From positions 1 to 64,000 of the forward strand of contig JABFGF010000009.1 in NCBI GenBank assembly GCA_013112635.1: DNA of 64,000 nucleotides. Direction: 5' to 3'. The notes beneath the pieces are model-generated. The model saw nothing but the letters and a program-made list of their open reading frames with translations, searched no databases and was not told the origin of the DNA. Source of the DNA: Calditrichota bacterium (GTDB lineage: Bacteria > Calditrichota > Calditrichia > Calditrichales > J004). Below are positions 26,882-36,401 of the stretch, in pieces; the stretch's first letter is position 1; every line of letters begins with the position of its first letter. The position numbers and the translations under genes are program-made.

Positions 26882-28120
26882 TTACCTGGAATTCTGTAAA
26901 CAAACATGTGATAACACTTTTGCATCATTAATAATATTAGAAATAACAGCATATTCATTTGGTTGGTGTGCCATATCATCAATTGTTGCCCATACTGCTG
27001 CTTCTAGCCCATGCCGACGGAATATGGCCGCAACAGTACCACCACCAATTCCACTTGGTACTGCATCAACATTATAAACTTCTTTAATAGCCTTTTTTAA
27101 TGATTTGACAACATCAGACTCTACTGACGTAGCCGGAGCTGCCTGGTCTTTCATTTCAGCGGATACTTCAATTTTTACATTATGTTTTGATTCAATTGTA
27201 TTACAAATATTGTTGATCTCTTTAAGAACATCATCAAGGTTATAGCGTGGAAGAACCCGGCAGTCCATATAAAAAATATCTTCCCCGGGCAAAGTATTAA
27301 TGTTGGGAACATTTGCAGTTTTTTTTGTTGGGACAAAGGTACTGATAGGCGGATCGAAAACCTCATTGTTGCCATCAAATATTTTATGCAATCTATCCAG
27401 GGCCACAACCAAATTGCTGGATGCAGTAAAAGCATTTACTCCTTTATCCGGAAGAGAAGCATGTGCCTGAACGCCACTTGTTTTGAACTTTACCCACAAA
27501 ATAGATTTTTCGGCCACTTCAATCATCGAACTATCCGGCTCTCCGGCATCAGGAACAATTATTAAGTCCGATTCTGAAAACAAACTCAGATGGTTTTCCA
27601 TCATAAAACTTAAACCATATTTACTGGAAGTCTCTTCATCCGCAACAAACATTAATGCAACATCATTTTTTGGGACAATCCCTTGCTCAAAAAAAGATTT
27701 TGCCATAATCAGGGCACTTACAATTGCCTGATTGTTGTCTTCTGTACCACGGCCAAAAATCTTCCCATCTTTAACCGTTGCCTCAAATGGATTTGAATCC
27801 CATTTTGACAAATCACCCTCCGGGACAACATCCAAATGAGCCATAATCCAGACAGTCTGTGATCGGTCTTCTCCGGGAATTCTTGCTATCAAGTTTGGGC
27901 GTAAACCACCGCTTACATTTGGATCAGCAGCCGGATATTCCTCTATTTCAGTAAAACCAATTGTTTTACAATAATCGTGCAAAAACTCTGCCTTCTCCAA
28001 TTCCCCTTTACCATCATTTAAAGGGCCGATGGCCTTGAAAGAAACAAGGTTTTTCATCAATTGGATAAGCTCGGATCTTTGCATTTCTATTGAATCAGAT
28101 ATTTTATTAAATGGGGCCAT
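26882..28120 (-). CDS. M20-family metallopeptidase / amidohydrolase
   Basis: The 412-residue protein (ATG 28120; a TTG four codons earlier is possible) is a two-zinc hydrolase of the ArgE/DapE/carboxypeptidase-G2 group. Motifs present: MAHLDVVPEGD (metal His and Asp), GRGTEDNNQAIVSAL (bridging Asp), the ADEETSSKYG pair of Glu (catalytic base and metal ligand), PDAGEPDS (Asp) and a late His in WATIDDMAHQPNE. A dimerisation domain occupies about 185-300. It likely cleaves dipeptides or N-acyl amino acids in the cytoplasm. It is 23 bases after the dGTPase-like gene on the same strand. Confidence 0.9.
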   Translation of the reverse strand: MAPFNKISDSIEMQRSELIQLMKNLVSFKAIGPLNDGKGELEKAEFLHDYCKTIGFTEIEEYPAADPNVSGGLRPNLIARIPGEDRSQTVWIMAHLDVVPEGDLSKWDSNPFEATVKDGKIFGRGTEDNNQAIVSALIMAKSFFEQGIVPKNDVALMFVADEETSSKYGLSFMMENHLSLFSESDLIIVPDAGEPDSSMIEVAEKSILWVKFKTSGVQAHASLPDKGVNAFTASSNLVVALDRLHKIFDGNNEVFDPPISTFVPTKKTANVPNINTLPGEDIFYMDCRVLPRYNLDDVLKEINNICNTIESKHNVKIEVSAEMKDQAAPATSVESDVVKSLKKAIKEVYNVDAVPSGIGGGTVAAIFRRHGLEAAVWATIDDMAHQPNEYAVISNIINDAKVLSHVCLQNSR

Positions 28121-28143
28121 TATAATTACCAAAAATTAAATAA

Positions 28144-29313
28144 CTAATTTGAATCGAACTTTGTAAGTTCCGGTAAAATATGATCACTTAAAACGTGGGT
28201 AAAGTATCGGTCAGTCATCCCGGCAATAAAATCTCGCACAATAATCTCCGGGCGATTTGCAGAAACATATTTATCTTTTTTAGAGTTGAGGAAATGAACA
28301 AAAATTTCATTTTCTTTGTCTTTCTCCTTAAGCGCATGGAGATAAAACTCATATAAAATTTTAAAACCCCGTTTTATTTTTGTGTGATTAATTTTCAGTT
28401 GCTCGCTCTTATAAATCTTTGCATAATTGAACTTTTTTAAATGAAATAGCGCCTCTGATATTTTACCACTAAATGCTACAAAATTTTTGTTATAACTTTG
28501 TGTCACAACATCATTAACCAGCGTTTCTATAATTTGGCCGTTGCTGTTTCCAAGAACCTTTGTCGCATCCTCTGGTAAATCTTCACGTGTAATTAATCCA
28601 ATCCTGATAGCATCTTCAATATCTTGCCCAATGTATGCTATCGTATCGGTAATCCTTACCACACAACCTTCCAAGGTCCCGGGTTTTGTATCAATTATAT
28701 TACCATTTTCCATAATTTTTATATAATCTGCAATATCTTTTTCAGATTTGTGTTTGTCCGGTTCAAGGCTTTGATCATTTACTTCACCATTATGCGAGAT
28801 AATACCGTCACGTGTTTGGAATGAAAGGTTTAGACCTAATCCCTTATTGGCAATTTTATCAACAGAACGAAGGCTTTGAATATTATGATGGAAGAAACCC
28901 ATTCCATATTTTTGGCTTACCTCACTTAAAAAAACTTCTCCGTCATGCCCAAACGGCGGATGTCCCAAATCATGTCCCAGGGCAATGGCATCTATTAAGT
29001 CAGTATTTAGAGAAAGAAATCGACCAATAGTTTTAGCAATTTGTGCAACGCTAATTGTGTGCAAACTGCGGCTGGTTAATTGTTCATCCAACAAGGAAGC
29101 AAAATAAACAACCTGGGTTTTTCCGGTATAACGCCTAAAAGCACCAGAGTACATTATTCTGTCTCTGTCAATCGCAAATGGAGGACGTATCCTTTCTTCT
29201 TTTTCAATCTTCTTGCGATGTGCCAGAGAATTACTTGTAGCAAAGCCAGAAAATGTGTTCTCTTCTTTTTTTGCGACACCGGCGGCTATTTCATTTAAGT
29301 TAATTTTCGACAT
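28144..29313 (-). CDS. dgt: dGTPase-like HD-domain triphosphohydrolase
   Basis: The 389-residue protein matches deoxyguanosinetriphosphate triphosphohydrolase-like proteins. It has the DRDRIMYSGAFRR start, a paired RSLHTISVAQ segment (first metal His), ALGHDLGHPPFGHDGE (the HD pair) and RITDTIAYIGQDIEDAI (distal Asp). Such proteins hydrolyse dNTPs to the deoxynucleoside and triphosphate, lowering dNTP pools. It resembles the shorter (about 380 residue) type rather than E. coli Dgt (505). The symbol denotes family. It is separated by 10 bases from the lipid kinase gene, suggesting an operon with the M20 peptidase. Confidence 0.92.
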   Translation of the reverse strand: MSKINLNEIAAGVAKKEENTFSGFATSNSLAHRKKIEKEERIRPPFAIDRDRIMYSGAFRRYTGKTQVVYFASLLDEQLTSRSLHTISVAQIAKTIGRFLSLNTDLIDAIALGHDLGHPPFGHDGEVFLSEVSQKYGMGFFHHNIQSLRSVDKIANKGLGLNLSFQTRDGIISHNGEVNDQSLEPDKHKSEKDIADYIKIMENGNIIDTKPGTLEGCVVRITDTIAYIGQDIEDAIRIGLITREDLPEDATKVLGNSNGQIIETLVNDVVTQSYNKNFVAFSGKISEALFHLKKFNYAKIYKSEQLKINHTKIKRGFKILYEFYLHALKEKDKENEIFVHFLNSKKDKYVSANRPEIIVRDFIAGMTDRYFTHVLSDHILPELTKFDSN

Positions 29314-29322
29314 AAAACAAAG

Positions 29323-30189
29323 TTATACTGTAATAACATTTAATGAGTGAGGGATTATTTCTACAGATACTTTTTTCTCGGCAAGATGAGGCTCACCATC
29401 AGTATGAAAAACAAATTCTTCAGTATCGCTTATTATTTCCACACTTTTTGTTTTATAATTGGAGTAACTGCTAATTTCACTAATCCTGCCATTAAACATT
29501 TTAGGTAGACTAATCAAACCTTTAATAACTGACATTTTATCAAACATACATACATCTAAATATCCGTCCTGTATATCTGCTTGGGGGGCAATTTTAGCTC
29601 CATTTCCAAATTCAGTAGCGTTGGCTATTGTAATAACCAAAGGAGCAACCTCTTGATTTACATCGGGGCTTTTTACAGTATAAGCAGGATATGAATATTT
29701 CATGTATTCTGAAAAACCTATAAAAAAATATGGTAATGCTCCACGCACTTTTCTTTTTTGAAATTGACTTGCAACTTGTGCATCAAACCCGATACCTGCG
29801 ACTGCAAAAAAAGGTAAACCATTTATTGTGCCTGTATCGATAGTTTTAATTTTCCTGTTAAAAATAGTCTTAAGGGCATTTTCCGGTTTTAATGGTAAAC
29901 CTAAAGATCGGGCAAAACCATTTCCGCTGCCCATTGGAACAAGCCCGAAGTTAGAGGCGCTTCCTACTAATTGGCTGGCAACCTCATTCATTGTGCCATC
30001 ACCGCCTATTGCGATAATATTTTGGCATTTTTCTTTAACCGCTTCTTTGGCAATTTGAGATGCATGGCCTGCGTATTCAGTAACCTTTATTTCATACGAT
30101 GAGGAAAATATTTTTTCAATCAGGGAAAAAAGATATGATTTATTTTTAATTGATCCGGAGTGTGGGTTTATAATAAAAATATTATTCAT
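29323..30189 (-). CDS. diacylglycerol/lipid kinase family protein
   Basis: The 288-residue protein starts FIINPHSGS and contains the nucleotide-binding GGDGTMNEVAS motif and the GSGNGFARSLG segment of DAGK-catalytic-domain proteins. Its length and C-terminal beta-domain fit the YegS/BmrU/DgkB group, which phosphorylate diacylglycerol or related lipids. It is cytoplasmic and membrane-associated, with no transmembrane helix. It begins the 30.2-26.9 kb minus-strand set with the dGTPase and M20 genes. The terminator of the Ton operon precedes it. Confidence 0.92.
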   Translation of the reverse strand: MNNIFIINPHSGSIKNKSYLFSLIEKIFSSSYEIKVTEYAGHASQIAKEAVKEKCQNIIAIGGDGTMNEVASQLVGSASNFGLVPMGSGNGFARSLGLPLKPENALKTIFNRKIKTIDTGTINGLPFFAVAGIGFDAQVASQFQKRKVRGALPYFFIGFSEYMKYSYPAYTVKSPDVNQEVAPLVITIANATEFGNGAKIAPQADIQDGYLDVCMFDKMSVIKGLISLPKMFNGRISEISSYSNYKTKSVEIISDTEEFVFHTDGEPHLAEKKVSVEIIPHSLNVITV

Positions 30190-30240
30190 TATAATATTTA
30201 AGCGGATACTACAATTTGAACGGAGATAATGTAAAATAAA

Positions 30241-30264
30241 AAAGTCCCGATTTATCGGGACTTT
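30241..30264 (-). terminator. terminator of the ExbB-ExbD-TonB operon
   Basis: AAAGTCCCGA and TCGGGACTTT with a four-base loop, and an A-run before it (T-run on the minus strand). It is five bases past the TonB stop. Confidence 0.88.
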
Positions 30265-30269
30265 TAAGT

Positions 30270-30899
30270 CTAATTTTTAAGTCTGAAATCGAAAGGAATA
30301 GACATTTTAACGCGAACAAATTTATCTCTTTGTTTAGCCGGTTTAAATGTACATTTCTTTGCCGCTGCAATCGCTGCTTCATCAAGCATTGGTACTGATT
30401 TTAGTATTTTTGCATCTAAAACATCACCTTTTTTAGAAATAGTAACCATTACAGTTACACGTCCTTCAATTCCGGCCCTGCGTGCAAGGTCTGGGTATTT
30501 TGGTGTTTCTTTATGTTTTAGTACAGGTTTATCAGATACTGCAAAAAACTCAAAAACCTCATCTTCCTCAGGTGGAGGTGGTGGTGCTTCAAACGCATCA
30601 CTCAAATCAATTTCTGTTTCCTCAATTGTCACATCATCAAGCAAATCTTCATCCTCAGATTCTACAGGAATTGAAGGACGTGACGGTGGAGGTGGTTTTT
30701 GAAGCTGCTGAGTCGGCGGGATTTCAATACTCTCTATGACCAGTTTTGGCTGTTCAGGTAAAGTTATCTCCCCTTCATATTTCTGGAAAGAATAAAACAA
30801 GAGAGTCACAATTAAAAGACCCGCTGCTGTAGACAACTCTAATGTTTTTTGATACTTCAGCCTTAAATCAGCTTCAGGTTCTTTTTGAATCATCTTCAT
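30270..30899 (-). CDS. tonB: TonB energy transducer
   Basis: The 209-residue protein has one N-terminal membrane helix (about 25-40: TAAGLLIVTLLFYSF), a Pro- and Glu-rich linker (QLQKPPPPSRP, EAPPPPPEEDE) and a TonB C-terminal domain (about 125-209: PKYPDLARRAGIEGRVTVMV, ILKSVPMLDEAAIAAAKK, FKPAKQRDKFV). It spans the periplasm to energise outer-membrane receptors such as 17954-20290. It abuts the second exbD with no gap, completing an ExbB-ExbD-ExbD-TonB operon. Confidence 0.95.
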   Translation of the reverse strand: MKMIQKEPEADLRLKYQKTLELSTAAGLLIVTLLFYSFQKYEGEITLPEQPKLVIESIEIPPTQQLQKPPPPSRPSIPVESEDEDLLDDVTIEETEIDLSDAFEAPPPPPEEDEVFEFFAVSDKPVLKHKETPKYPDLARRAGIEGRVTVMVTISKKGDVLDAKILKSVPMLDEAAIAAAKKCTFKPAKQRDKFVRVKMSIPFDFRLKN

Positions 30900-31316
30900 C
30901 TATAGTTCTCCTGGTCTTGCTGAATAACTAATATTTAAAGCATTTCCTTTACGTAACTCTGAATGAACTTCATTTACCAATCCCATTTGAGCCCGTTCGT
31001 CACCCTTTAACACAACCACTAATTGGGGATCATTGACTCTTAACTGGTAAGCCAGGTTACGTAAGTTTTTGACATCCTGAACATTTATATCATTTATCAT
31101 GATATTCCGTTCTTCATCAACCCAGATGGTTGCGATATGTCTTTTCGAAACATCAAGCTTTTCAATTTTTTGTGCATCTGGCACTCTTACCTTCAAACCA
31201 GAATAGGTTTTCATCACTGTAACCGTCATAAAAAAGATCAACAGCATAAAAATAATATCAGGCATTGAGGCTGTAGGGATTGTCAGCTTTATTTTTGTTT
31301 TCTTTTTAAATTCCAT
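30900..31316 (-). CDS. exbD: biopolymer transporter ExbD, second copy
   Basis: The 138-residue protein has a short cytoplasmic start, one membrane helix (SMPDIIFMLLIFFMTVTVMK) containing the conserved Asp used in proton transfer, and a periplasmic domain. It lies 14 bases after the other exbD and directly before tonB. In the two-ExbD arrangement seen in Bacteroidota-type Ton systems both proteins are needed in some hosts. This copy has the longer SGLKVRVPDAQKIE linker. Confidence 0.93.
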   Translation of the reverse strand: MEFKKKTKIKLTIPTASMPDIIFMLLIFFMTVTVMKTYSGLKVRVPDAQKIEKLDVSKRHIATIWVDEERNIMINDINVQDVKNLRNLAYQLRVNDPQLVVVLKGDERAQMGLVNEVHSELRKGNALNISYSARPGEL

Positions 31317-31330
31317 TAGTCGTCCCCAGG

Positions 31331-31738
31331 TTATTCTTCATCTGGCTCAGCCAATGAAATCCTTTTTGCATCTGCCCTTTTAAGTTGATCCAAAACTTTG
31401 ATATATACATCGTATTCGGATTCTTTGTGGGTTTTTAGGGATACAATCAACAAAGGATTTTCAAATAACTTATCTTGAATAATGCCTTGAATCTCTCGGA
31501 CTTCAATAATCTCATTATCAAGCATGGCCTGGCCACCGGCATTAATAAACAAATTCGCGATATTCTTTTTTGGGATTTTCACTTCTGTATCACCTGGAGG
31601 AGGCAGTACTAAATCCAACCCCTTTTCAGTATCAATAGATGTAGTAACCAAGAAGAATATCAGCAAGAGAAAAACTATATCAGCCAATGATGCTGACGGA
31701 ATTTCTACATCTTTTTCTTTTTTCTTGCCAAGTATCAT
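31331..31738 (-). CDS. exbD: biopolymer transporter ExbD, first copy
   Basis: The 135-residue protein has one N-terminal helix (SLADIVFLLLIFFLVTTSI) with the conserved Asp, then the GLDLVLPPPGD segment and a periplasmic domain with LIVSLKTHKESEYDVYIKVL. Its helix sequence differs from the other copy, so this is an old duplication, not a recent one. It follows exbB by 18 bases. Confidence 0.93.
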   Translation of the reverse strand: MILGKKKEKDVEIPSASLADIVFLLLIFFLVTTSIDTEKGLDLVLPPPGDTEVKIPKKNIANLFINAGGQAMLDNEIIEVREIQGIIQDKLFENPLLIVSLKTHKESEYDVYIKVLDQLKRADAKRISLAEPDEE

Positions 31739-31756
31739 AGTTCAAGCCTAATAATT

Positions 31757-32380
31757 TTAATTTTTATGATCTAAATCGACTAAAGCATCCATTAACTCTA
31801 CAGAACTTTCTTCCATATCAAGGATAAGTTTATCAATCCTGGATGTGAAGAAATTGTAGAATACCTGGATAATCATCGCCACAACCAAACCAAACAATGT
31901 TGTTAACAACGCCTGAGAGATACCGCCCGCTACAATCGCCGGTGAAATATCATTCTTTGTTTCGATTTGCTGGAAGGCTGTTACCATACCTTGTACTGTT
32001 CCTGTAAAGCCAACCATTGGTGCCAATACAATAACAGTTGATAAGACAACCATACCACGCTCTAAAAACGCCATCTCAATAGAACCAGCATTTGAAATTG
32101 ACTTCTCAACACTATCCAGCCCTTTGTCAGCACGTGAAAGACCGGCGTGAAGAATTGATGCTACAGGACCAGGTGTCTTCTCACACTCTGCCGCCGCACC
32201 TTCAATACCGCCATCTTGCAATGCAGAATGAAGACGAGCCAAAAATTTACGTGTATTTACAGAAGCACGTGTTAAAGTTATTATCCGTTCAATTGAAAAA
32301 CCAAGACCAACTAAAAGTAACGCTAAAATTGGCCACATGAAGATTCCGCCTTTGTTAAAAAGCTCGACCAAACCATCCAT
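31757..32380 (-). CDS. exbB: MotA/TolQ/ExbB proton channel protein
   Basis: The 207-residue protein has three membrane helices (about 12-28, 110-132, 155-178) and the channel signature (APMVGFTGTVQGMVTAFQQI, then GGISQALLTTLFGLVVAM). It forms the proton-driven stator with the two ExbD proteins that powers TonB. It is the first gene of the four-gene Ton operon; the promoter should lie in 32381-32480. Confidence 0.95.
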   Translation of the reverse strand: MDGLVELFNKGGIFMWPILALLLVGLGFSIERIITLTRASVNTRKFLARLHSALQDGGIEGAAAECEKTPGPVASILHAGLSRADKGLDSVEKSISNAGSIEMAFLERGMVVLSTVIVLAPMVGFTGTVQGMVTAFQQIETKNDISPAIVAGGISQALLTTLFGLVVAMIIQVFYNFFTSRIDKLILDMEESSVELMDALVDLDHKN

Positions 32381-32483
32381 ACTATTAACTCCTATATATT
32401 TTAGTTTAAATGAAAATAAATTATTCTTAAGGTGAGTGAGCTATGAGCTTTGTTTTTGAGTATACCATTTTAGCAATTTAAAG

Positions 32484-34112
32484 TCAATCAATTTTTGATT
32501 CTATCTTAACCAATTGATTCTGAATTGCACGTGCTTTTGGAAACGATTTCAACGCTGTTTCAAATTGATTATCGTGCTCCAAGATCACTCTGTAAAACTC
32601 ATTTTGAGACCAGATACTTCTGGCGATCTCTGCTTTAAGCCTGTTTTTTAAAAAAGGAATATCGGCATTCCAAACTTCACTGTCAAAATTGATTTCCTTT
32701 TGCTTTGCCACTTTTTGCAATTCCCTAAATAATTTGTCTGAAACTTCAAATTTTTCAAAAAAGTATTCTCGGTTATCTTTAATATTTTTATGGCTGTTCG
32801 CATAATGAGAAGCTACTTCAAAAAAGATTCTTTTTTCTAACAACTTCTGTGTTAGTTTTGGAGAGTTTGTATAGCCCGAATCTGCAACTACTATGTCCGG
32901 TTTAATACCACCACCACCAAACACTTCCCTTCCTTTTGATGTATGATAAACCATTAAGGAATCTTGTACTTCACTATTTTGGATTGAATCTTTTCCAACA
33001 TGGGCTAGGGAGTAATAATCATTAATTGATTTGTTTTCGTACGGTTTTTGAATTAAACGCCCGCTTGGTGTGTAATACTTAGAAACTGTTAAGCGTAATC
33101 TGCTTTCATCGTTTAAAACAAACTCATTTTGGACAAGGCCCTTTCCAAAACTGCGTGTCCCAACTATTACACCACGATCATAATCCTGGATTGCACCGGC
33201 CACAATTTCTGATGCGCTGGCCGATGAATGGTTAATCATAACAACCAACGGAAAATCTCTGTCAATTGATTTTCCATAATCATCTGTAAAGTGCTCGTCA
33301 GTTACTTTTTGAAAGCGCCCTTTTGTGAAAACAACTTTCTTTCGTCCGGAAATAAATTTCCCAACAATTTTAACTGCCTGCCATAAATAACCGCCACCAT
33401 TATATCTCAAATCCAGCACAAGCTGTTTCATGCCTTTTTTCTCAAGCTTTATCAAAGCGCTTTCAAGCTCATCTGCGGTTGTGTTTGCAAAACGGTTAAC
33501 CCAAACATAGCCGGTAGAATCGTTGGCCATAAAATGTGTATTTATTGTATAAATCGGGATTTCATCGCGGGTTATTTCAAATTTCAGATTATCATCAAAT
33601 CCTTCTCTTTGAATTGCAACTTCTACAACAGAGTTTTTTGGCCCTTTTAATTTTTTTGGAACTTCAGCATTCGAAATCCCAAAAGCAGATTCACCATCGA
33701 TTTCCACAATAATATCACCGGCAAAAATACCAACTTTCTCAGATGGAGAGCCAGGAATAACAGTTATTACGTTTATAAAACCTTCAATGACGTCATACTG
33801 AATTCCAATCCCCTGGTATTTTCCTTCAAAGCTTTCATCATTACTTTCTCCCTGTACCGGATCAAAATAAACTGAATGCGGATCCAGAGAATTCAACATG
33901 CCTTCTATTGCGCCGGAAATCGCTTTATCCCAATCAACATTGCCTACATAGTGTGTCTCGGTCAGGGTAATTATTTCCTCAAGTTTGTCAAAATCCATCT
34001 GTTCGGATGAAGAAAAATCGGCAACAAAAAATTTGAGTAGCGGTTGTTTAAAAATAACCCCCAACAAAAGTGCAATAATAAACCAGCTAAAATAGAGGTT
34101 TCTGTTTTTCAT
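32484..34112 (-). CDS. S41-family C-terminal processing peptidase
   Basis: The 542-residue protein has one N-terminal membrane anchor (WFIIALLLGVIF, about 10-21) and acts in the periplasm. A small helical domain precedes a PDZ domain (about 100-185: GIGIQYDVIEG, AGDIIVEIDGESA). The catalytic core follows with LVLDLRYNGGG, NHSSASASEIVAGA (nucleophile Ser within 296-301) and GTRSFGKG (general-base Lys at 324). The long C-terminal tail (about 400-542) is helical. It is a CtpA/Prc-type tail-specific protease. It is separated by one base from the GH57 gene and probably co-transcribed, though no functional link is apparent. Confidence 0.94.
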   Translation of the reverse strand: MKNRNLYFSWFIIALLLGVIFKQPLLKFFVADFSSSEQMDFDKLEEIITLTETHYVGNVDWDKAISGAIEGMLNSLDPHSVYFDPVQGESNDESFEGKYQGIGIQYDVIEGFINVITVIPGSPSEKVGIFAGDIIVEIDGESAFGISNAEVPKKLKGPKNSVVEVAIQREGFDDNLKFEITRDEIPIYTINTHFMANDSTGYVWVNRFANTTADELESALIKLEKKGMKQLVLDLRYNGGGYLWQAVKIVGKFISGRKKVVFTKGRFQKVTDEHFTDDYGKSIDRDFPLVVMINHSSASASEIVAGAIQDYDRGVIVGTRSFGKGLVQNEFVLNDESRLRLTVSKYYTPSGRLIQKPYENKSINDYYSLAHVGKDSIQNSEVQDSLMVYHTSKGREVFGGGGIKPDIVVADSGYTNSPKLTQKLLEKRIFFEVASHYANSHKNIKDNREYFFEKFEVSDKLFRELQKVAKQKEINFDSEVWNADIPFLKNRLKAEIARSIWSQNEFYRVILEHDNQFETALKSFPKARAIQNQLVKIESKID

Positions 34113-34113
34113 A

Positions 34114-36243
34114 TTAGAATGAGCTCACTTTTTGGTTTAATGAAAATTTTACTTCCTTATCCAACTCAATATCAAATGTCATAAGGACACAAGAACTCTG
34201 GTATACTTTTTCAAAACCCGCTTCCGATAGTGAAATTGTTTCTACCGGTAAACGCCAAATAGAGTCTGTTTGTTCTGAGCTTAAATTAACATCAATTTTC
34301 ATATACTCGTCTTTTAAACCCAAAAATTTATTTCCATCCATCCTACCGACAGAATCCAGGTAAGAATTTTCAGGCCTTCCATCTTTTGTGTAATAATACC
34401 TATCATGTGCATGCCCAGCCTGAAGACCGTAGTTAAACTCGACAGCAAATTTAAAACTTATCTTTTCTTCTGAAAGATTGGTCAGTTTATACTGTGCCTC
34501 AATAAATTCATTGTCCTTTGAAACAGCAATACTTTTTGTAATTTTTATAGGATGTGATTGACCATTTTGAAATATTTGCCCTTCTTTTGAAAGAATAATA
34601 TTTACAGAATCGGGCGACACTTTGCTTTCTACGAGTGAATAAATACCATTTACAAAATCGCCTTGCTCCTCATATTCATTTTTTAAAAAATGTTGCGGTT
34701 GAACATCATGGTTCAAAATGTGATCAACAAATGATTTACGTTCATACGAATCATACACAAGATATTTCTCCAAGCCGGGTTCTTTTGCTATAACAAGATC
34801 ATGAATACTGGCAGTTGAATCACCACTATCCTCTTCTCCGGCCACTTTGGCATGATGCAGTTTTTCATGATAACCTTCTTCACGCCGTGTCATAGTATCA
34901 AGCAGGTTTTTGTCTGATGCTTTAAAATCATATTCAAACATTGCTCCACCGGCAGATGGTTTAAAATAAGCATTGTGCACAGCTGTCTCAATCAAGATTT
35001 CATCGCTGCCATCCATATCAAAATCAACAACTTCAAGTTCTTTCAAACTCTCAGGCATTTTCTCGGCTAATATCTTTTCTGCTTTTATCAGGTTGCTGTA
35101 AATAGCATGACGAAGATGAGCCAAATACAATCCGCCAAAAACCCCGTGCCAATAAGGGCAATTACATTGACCGGCCCACAACGCATCATTTGCGAGCTCC
35201 AACCCTGAGACATCTTCCGCTTGCGACAGTTTTTCACTTACACGAAGCATTTTTTTGTGCATCACATTTATTTCAGGATACTTAATCATAAAATTACGCC
35301 AGAACCCACCGCGCACAAACAATCCTACATCATCATACATATTTTTATCTTGCAGATAATGCTCAAAATTCTCGTATTCCTTAAATGTTTTTGTAAACAA
35401 AGACCAGTGCATCATTTCAGAGTAGGAGGCTGTTGGAAGATAAATATTTGATTTCGGCTTAACCTGTTCCATCACCTCATCAAACGTGACCATCTCAATC
35501 CAATCGAGATTGTTCTCCAGTACAGTAAAAAAATTATCCAGCCAGCCATTTTCATAAACATGCTTATAGGTATCTGGCCAAACTCCGAATTTTTCACCAT
35601 CATCGGCAAAAACCATAACTCGGTCACCCTCTTCGGTGGCCATTTTGCCAAGTAAATCAATCGTTGCCTGCGGGTCTTGAAATGGAATTGTATAACGGAG
35701 ATATTTACTGATTGGAAACACTGACACTTTTTTACCCAGATCTTCGGAAACAAAATATCCATCAAGATCTTCATCTTTTAAACCGGAGTATAGAAAATGT
35801 GTATCATCGATTACGGAATACTTTATATCGGCATCATGCATGGTTCCGGGCAAAGTTGGTTCCCAAACACGTTCAGCAAGCCACATTCCGCTTGCGTCGT
35901 AATCAAATAATTCTTTAACTCGATTAGTTAGTTTTTTTATTTGGCCAATACGATCTTTTTCCGGGATAACAGAAATGATCGGTTCGTAATAACCGCCACT
36001 CATAATTTCCAACTGCCCATTATCCCGAAGTTTTTTTACAAGCGTCAATAATTCAGGGCGATTTTCTTCCAGCCAGTCCAGCAAAATCCCGGTAAAATGT
36101 ATTGAAATTCTGATTTTAGGATGTCTTTCTAGAACCTGCAGAAAAGGTAAATATGATTTTTGATAAGCTTCTTCAAAAACGAAATCAAAATTTCCAATGG
36201 GTTGATGGTTATGAATTCCGAAAACAAATTTAATCTTTTTCAT
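34114..36243 (-). CDS. GH57-family 4-alpha-glucanotransferase / alpha-amylase
   Basis: The 709-residue protein has an N-terminal GH57 (beta/alpha)7 barrel with all conserved regions: HNHQPIG, GGYYEPI, WLAERVWEP (nucleophile Glu124) and VFADDGEKFG (acid Asp214). These numbers coincide with those of Thermococcus 4-alpha-glucanotransferase. The rest (about 400-709) corresponds to the DUF1925/DUF1926 beta-sandwich domains found in that subfamily. There is no signal peptide, so it acts on intracellular maltodextrin or glycogen. Transferase and amylase activity cannot be separated by eye. Ends one base before the S41 gene. Confidence 0.93.
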   Translation of the reverse strand: MKKIKFVFGIHNHQPIGNFDFVFEEAYQKSYLPFLQVLERHPKIRISIHFTGILLDWLEENRPELLTLVKKLRDNGQLEIMSGGYYEPIISVIPEKDRIGQIKKLTNRVKELFDYDASGMWLAERVWEPTLPGTMHDADIKYSVIDDTHFLYSGLKDEDLDGYFVSEDLGKKVSVFPISKYLRYTIPFQDPQATIDLLGKMATEEGDRVMVFADDGEKFGVWPDTYKHVYENGWLDNFFTVLENNLDWIEMVTFDEVMEQVKPKSNIYLPTASYSEMMHWSLFTKTFKEYENFEHYLQDKNMYDDVGLFVRGGFWRNFMIKYPEINVMHKKMLRVSEKLSQAEDVSGLELANDALWAGQCNCPYWHGVFGGLYLAHLRHAIYSNLIKAEKILAEKMPESLKELEVVDFDMDGSDEILIETAVHNAYFKPSAGGAMFEYDFKASDKNLLDTMTRREEGYHEKLHHAKVAGEEDSGDSTASIHDLVIAKEPGLEKYLVYDSYERKSFVDHILNHDVQPQHFLKNEYEEQGDFVNGIYSLVESKVSPDSVNIILSKEGQIFQNGQSHPIKITKSIAVSKDNEFIEAQYKLTNLSEEKISFKFAVEFNYGLQAGHAHDRYYYTKDGRPENSYLDSVGRMDGNKFLGLKDEYMKIDVNLSSEQTDSIWRLPVETISLSEAGFEKVYQSSCVLMTFDIELDKEVKFSLNQKVSSF

Positions 36244-36401
36244 ATCTGACTGTCTTTCTAAATATTAAAGCAATGTAGCTAAAATGTGTGTAAAGTAACT
36301 GTGTTTAAATTATAAAATTGTTTCATCATTTGGCCTCGTAAAGAATCTTGAGACCATAAACTCAGATTAACAATTGGATCATTTATTTTGATAAAACTTT
36401 T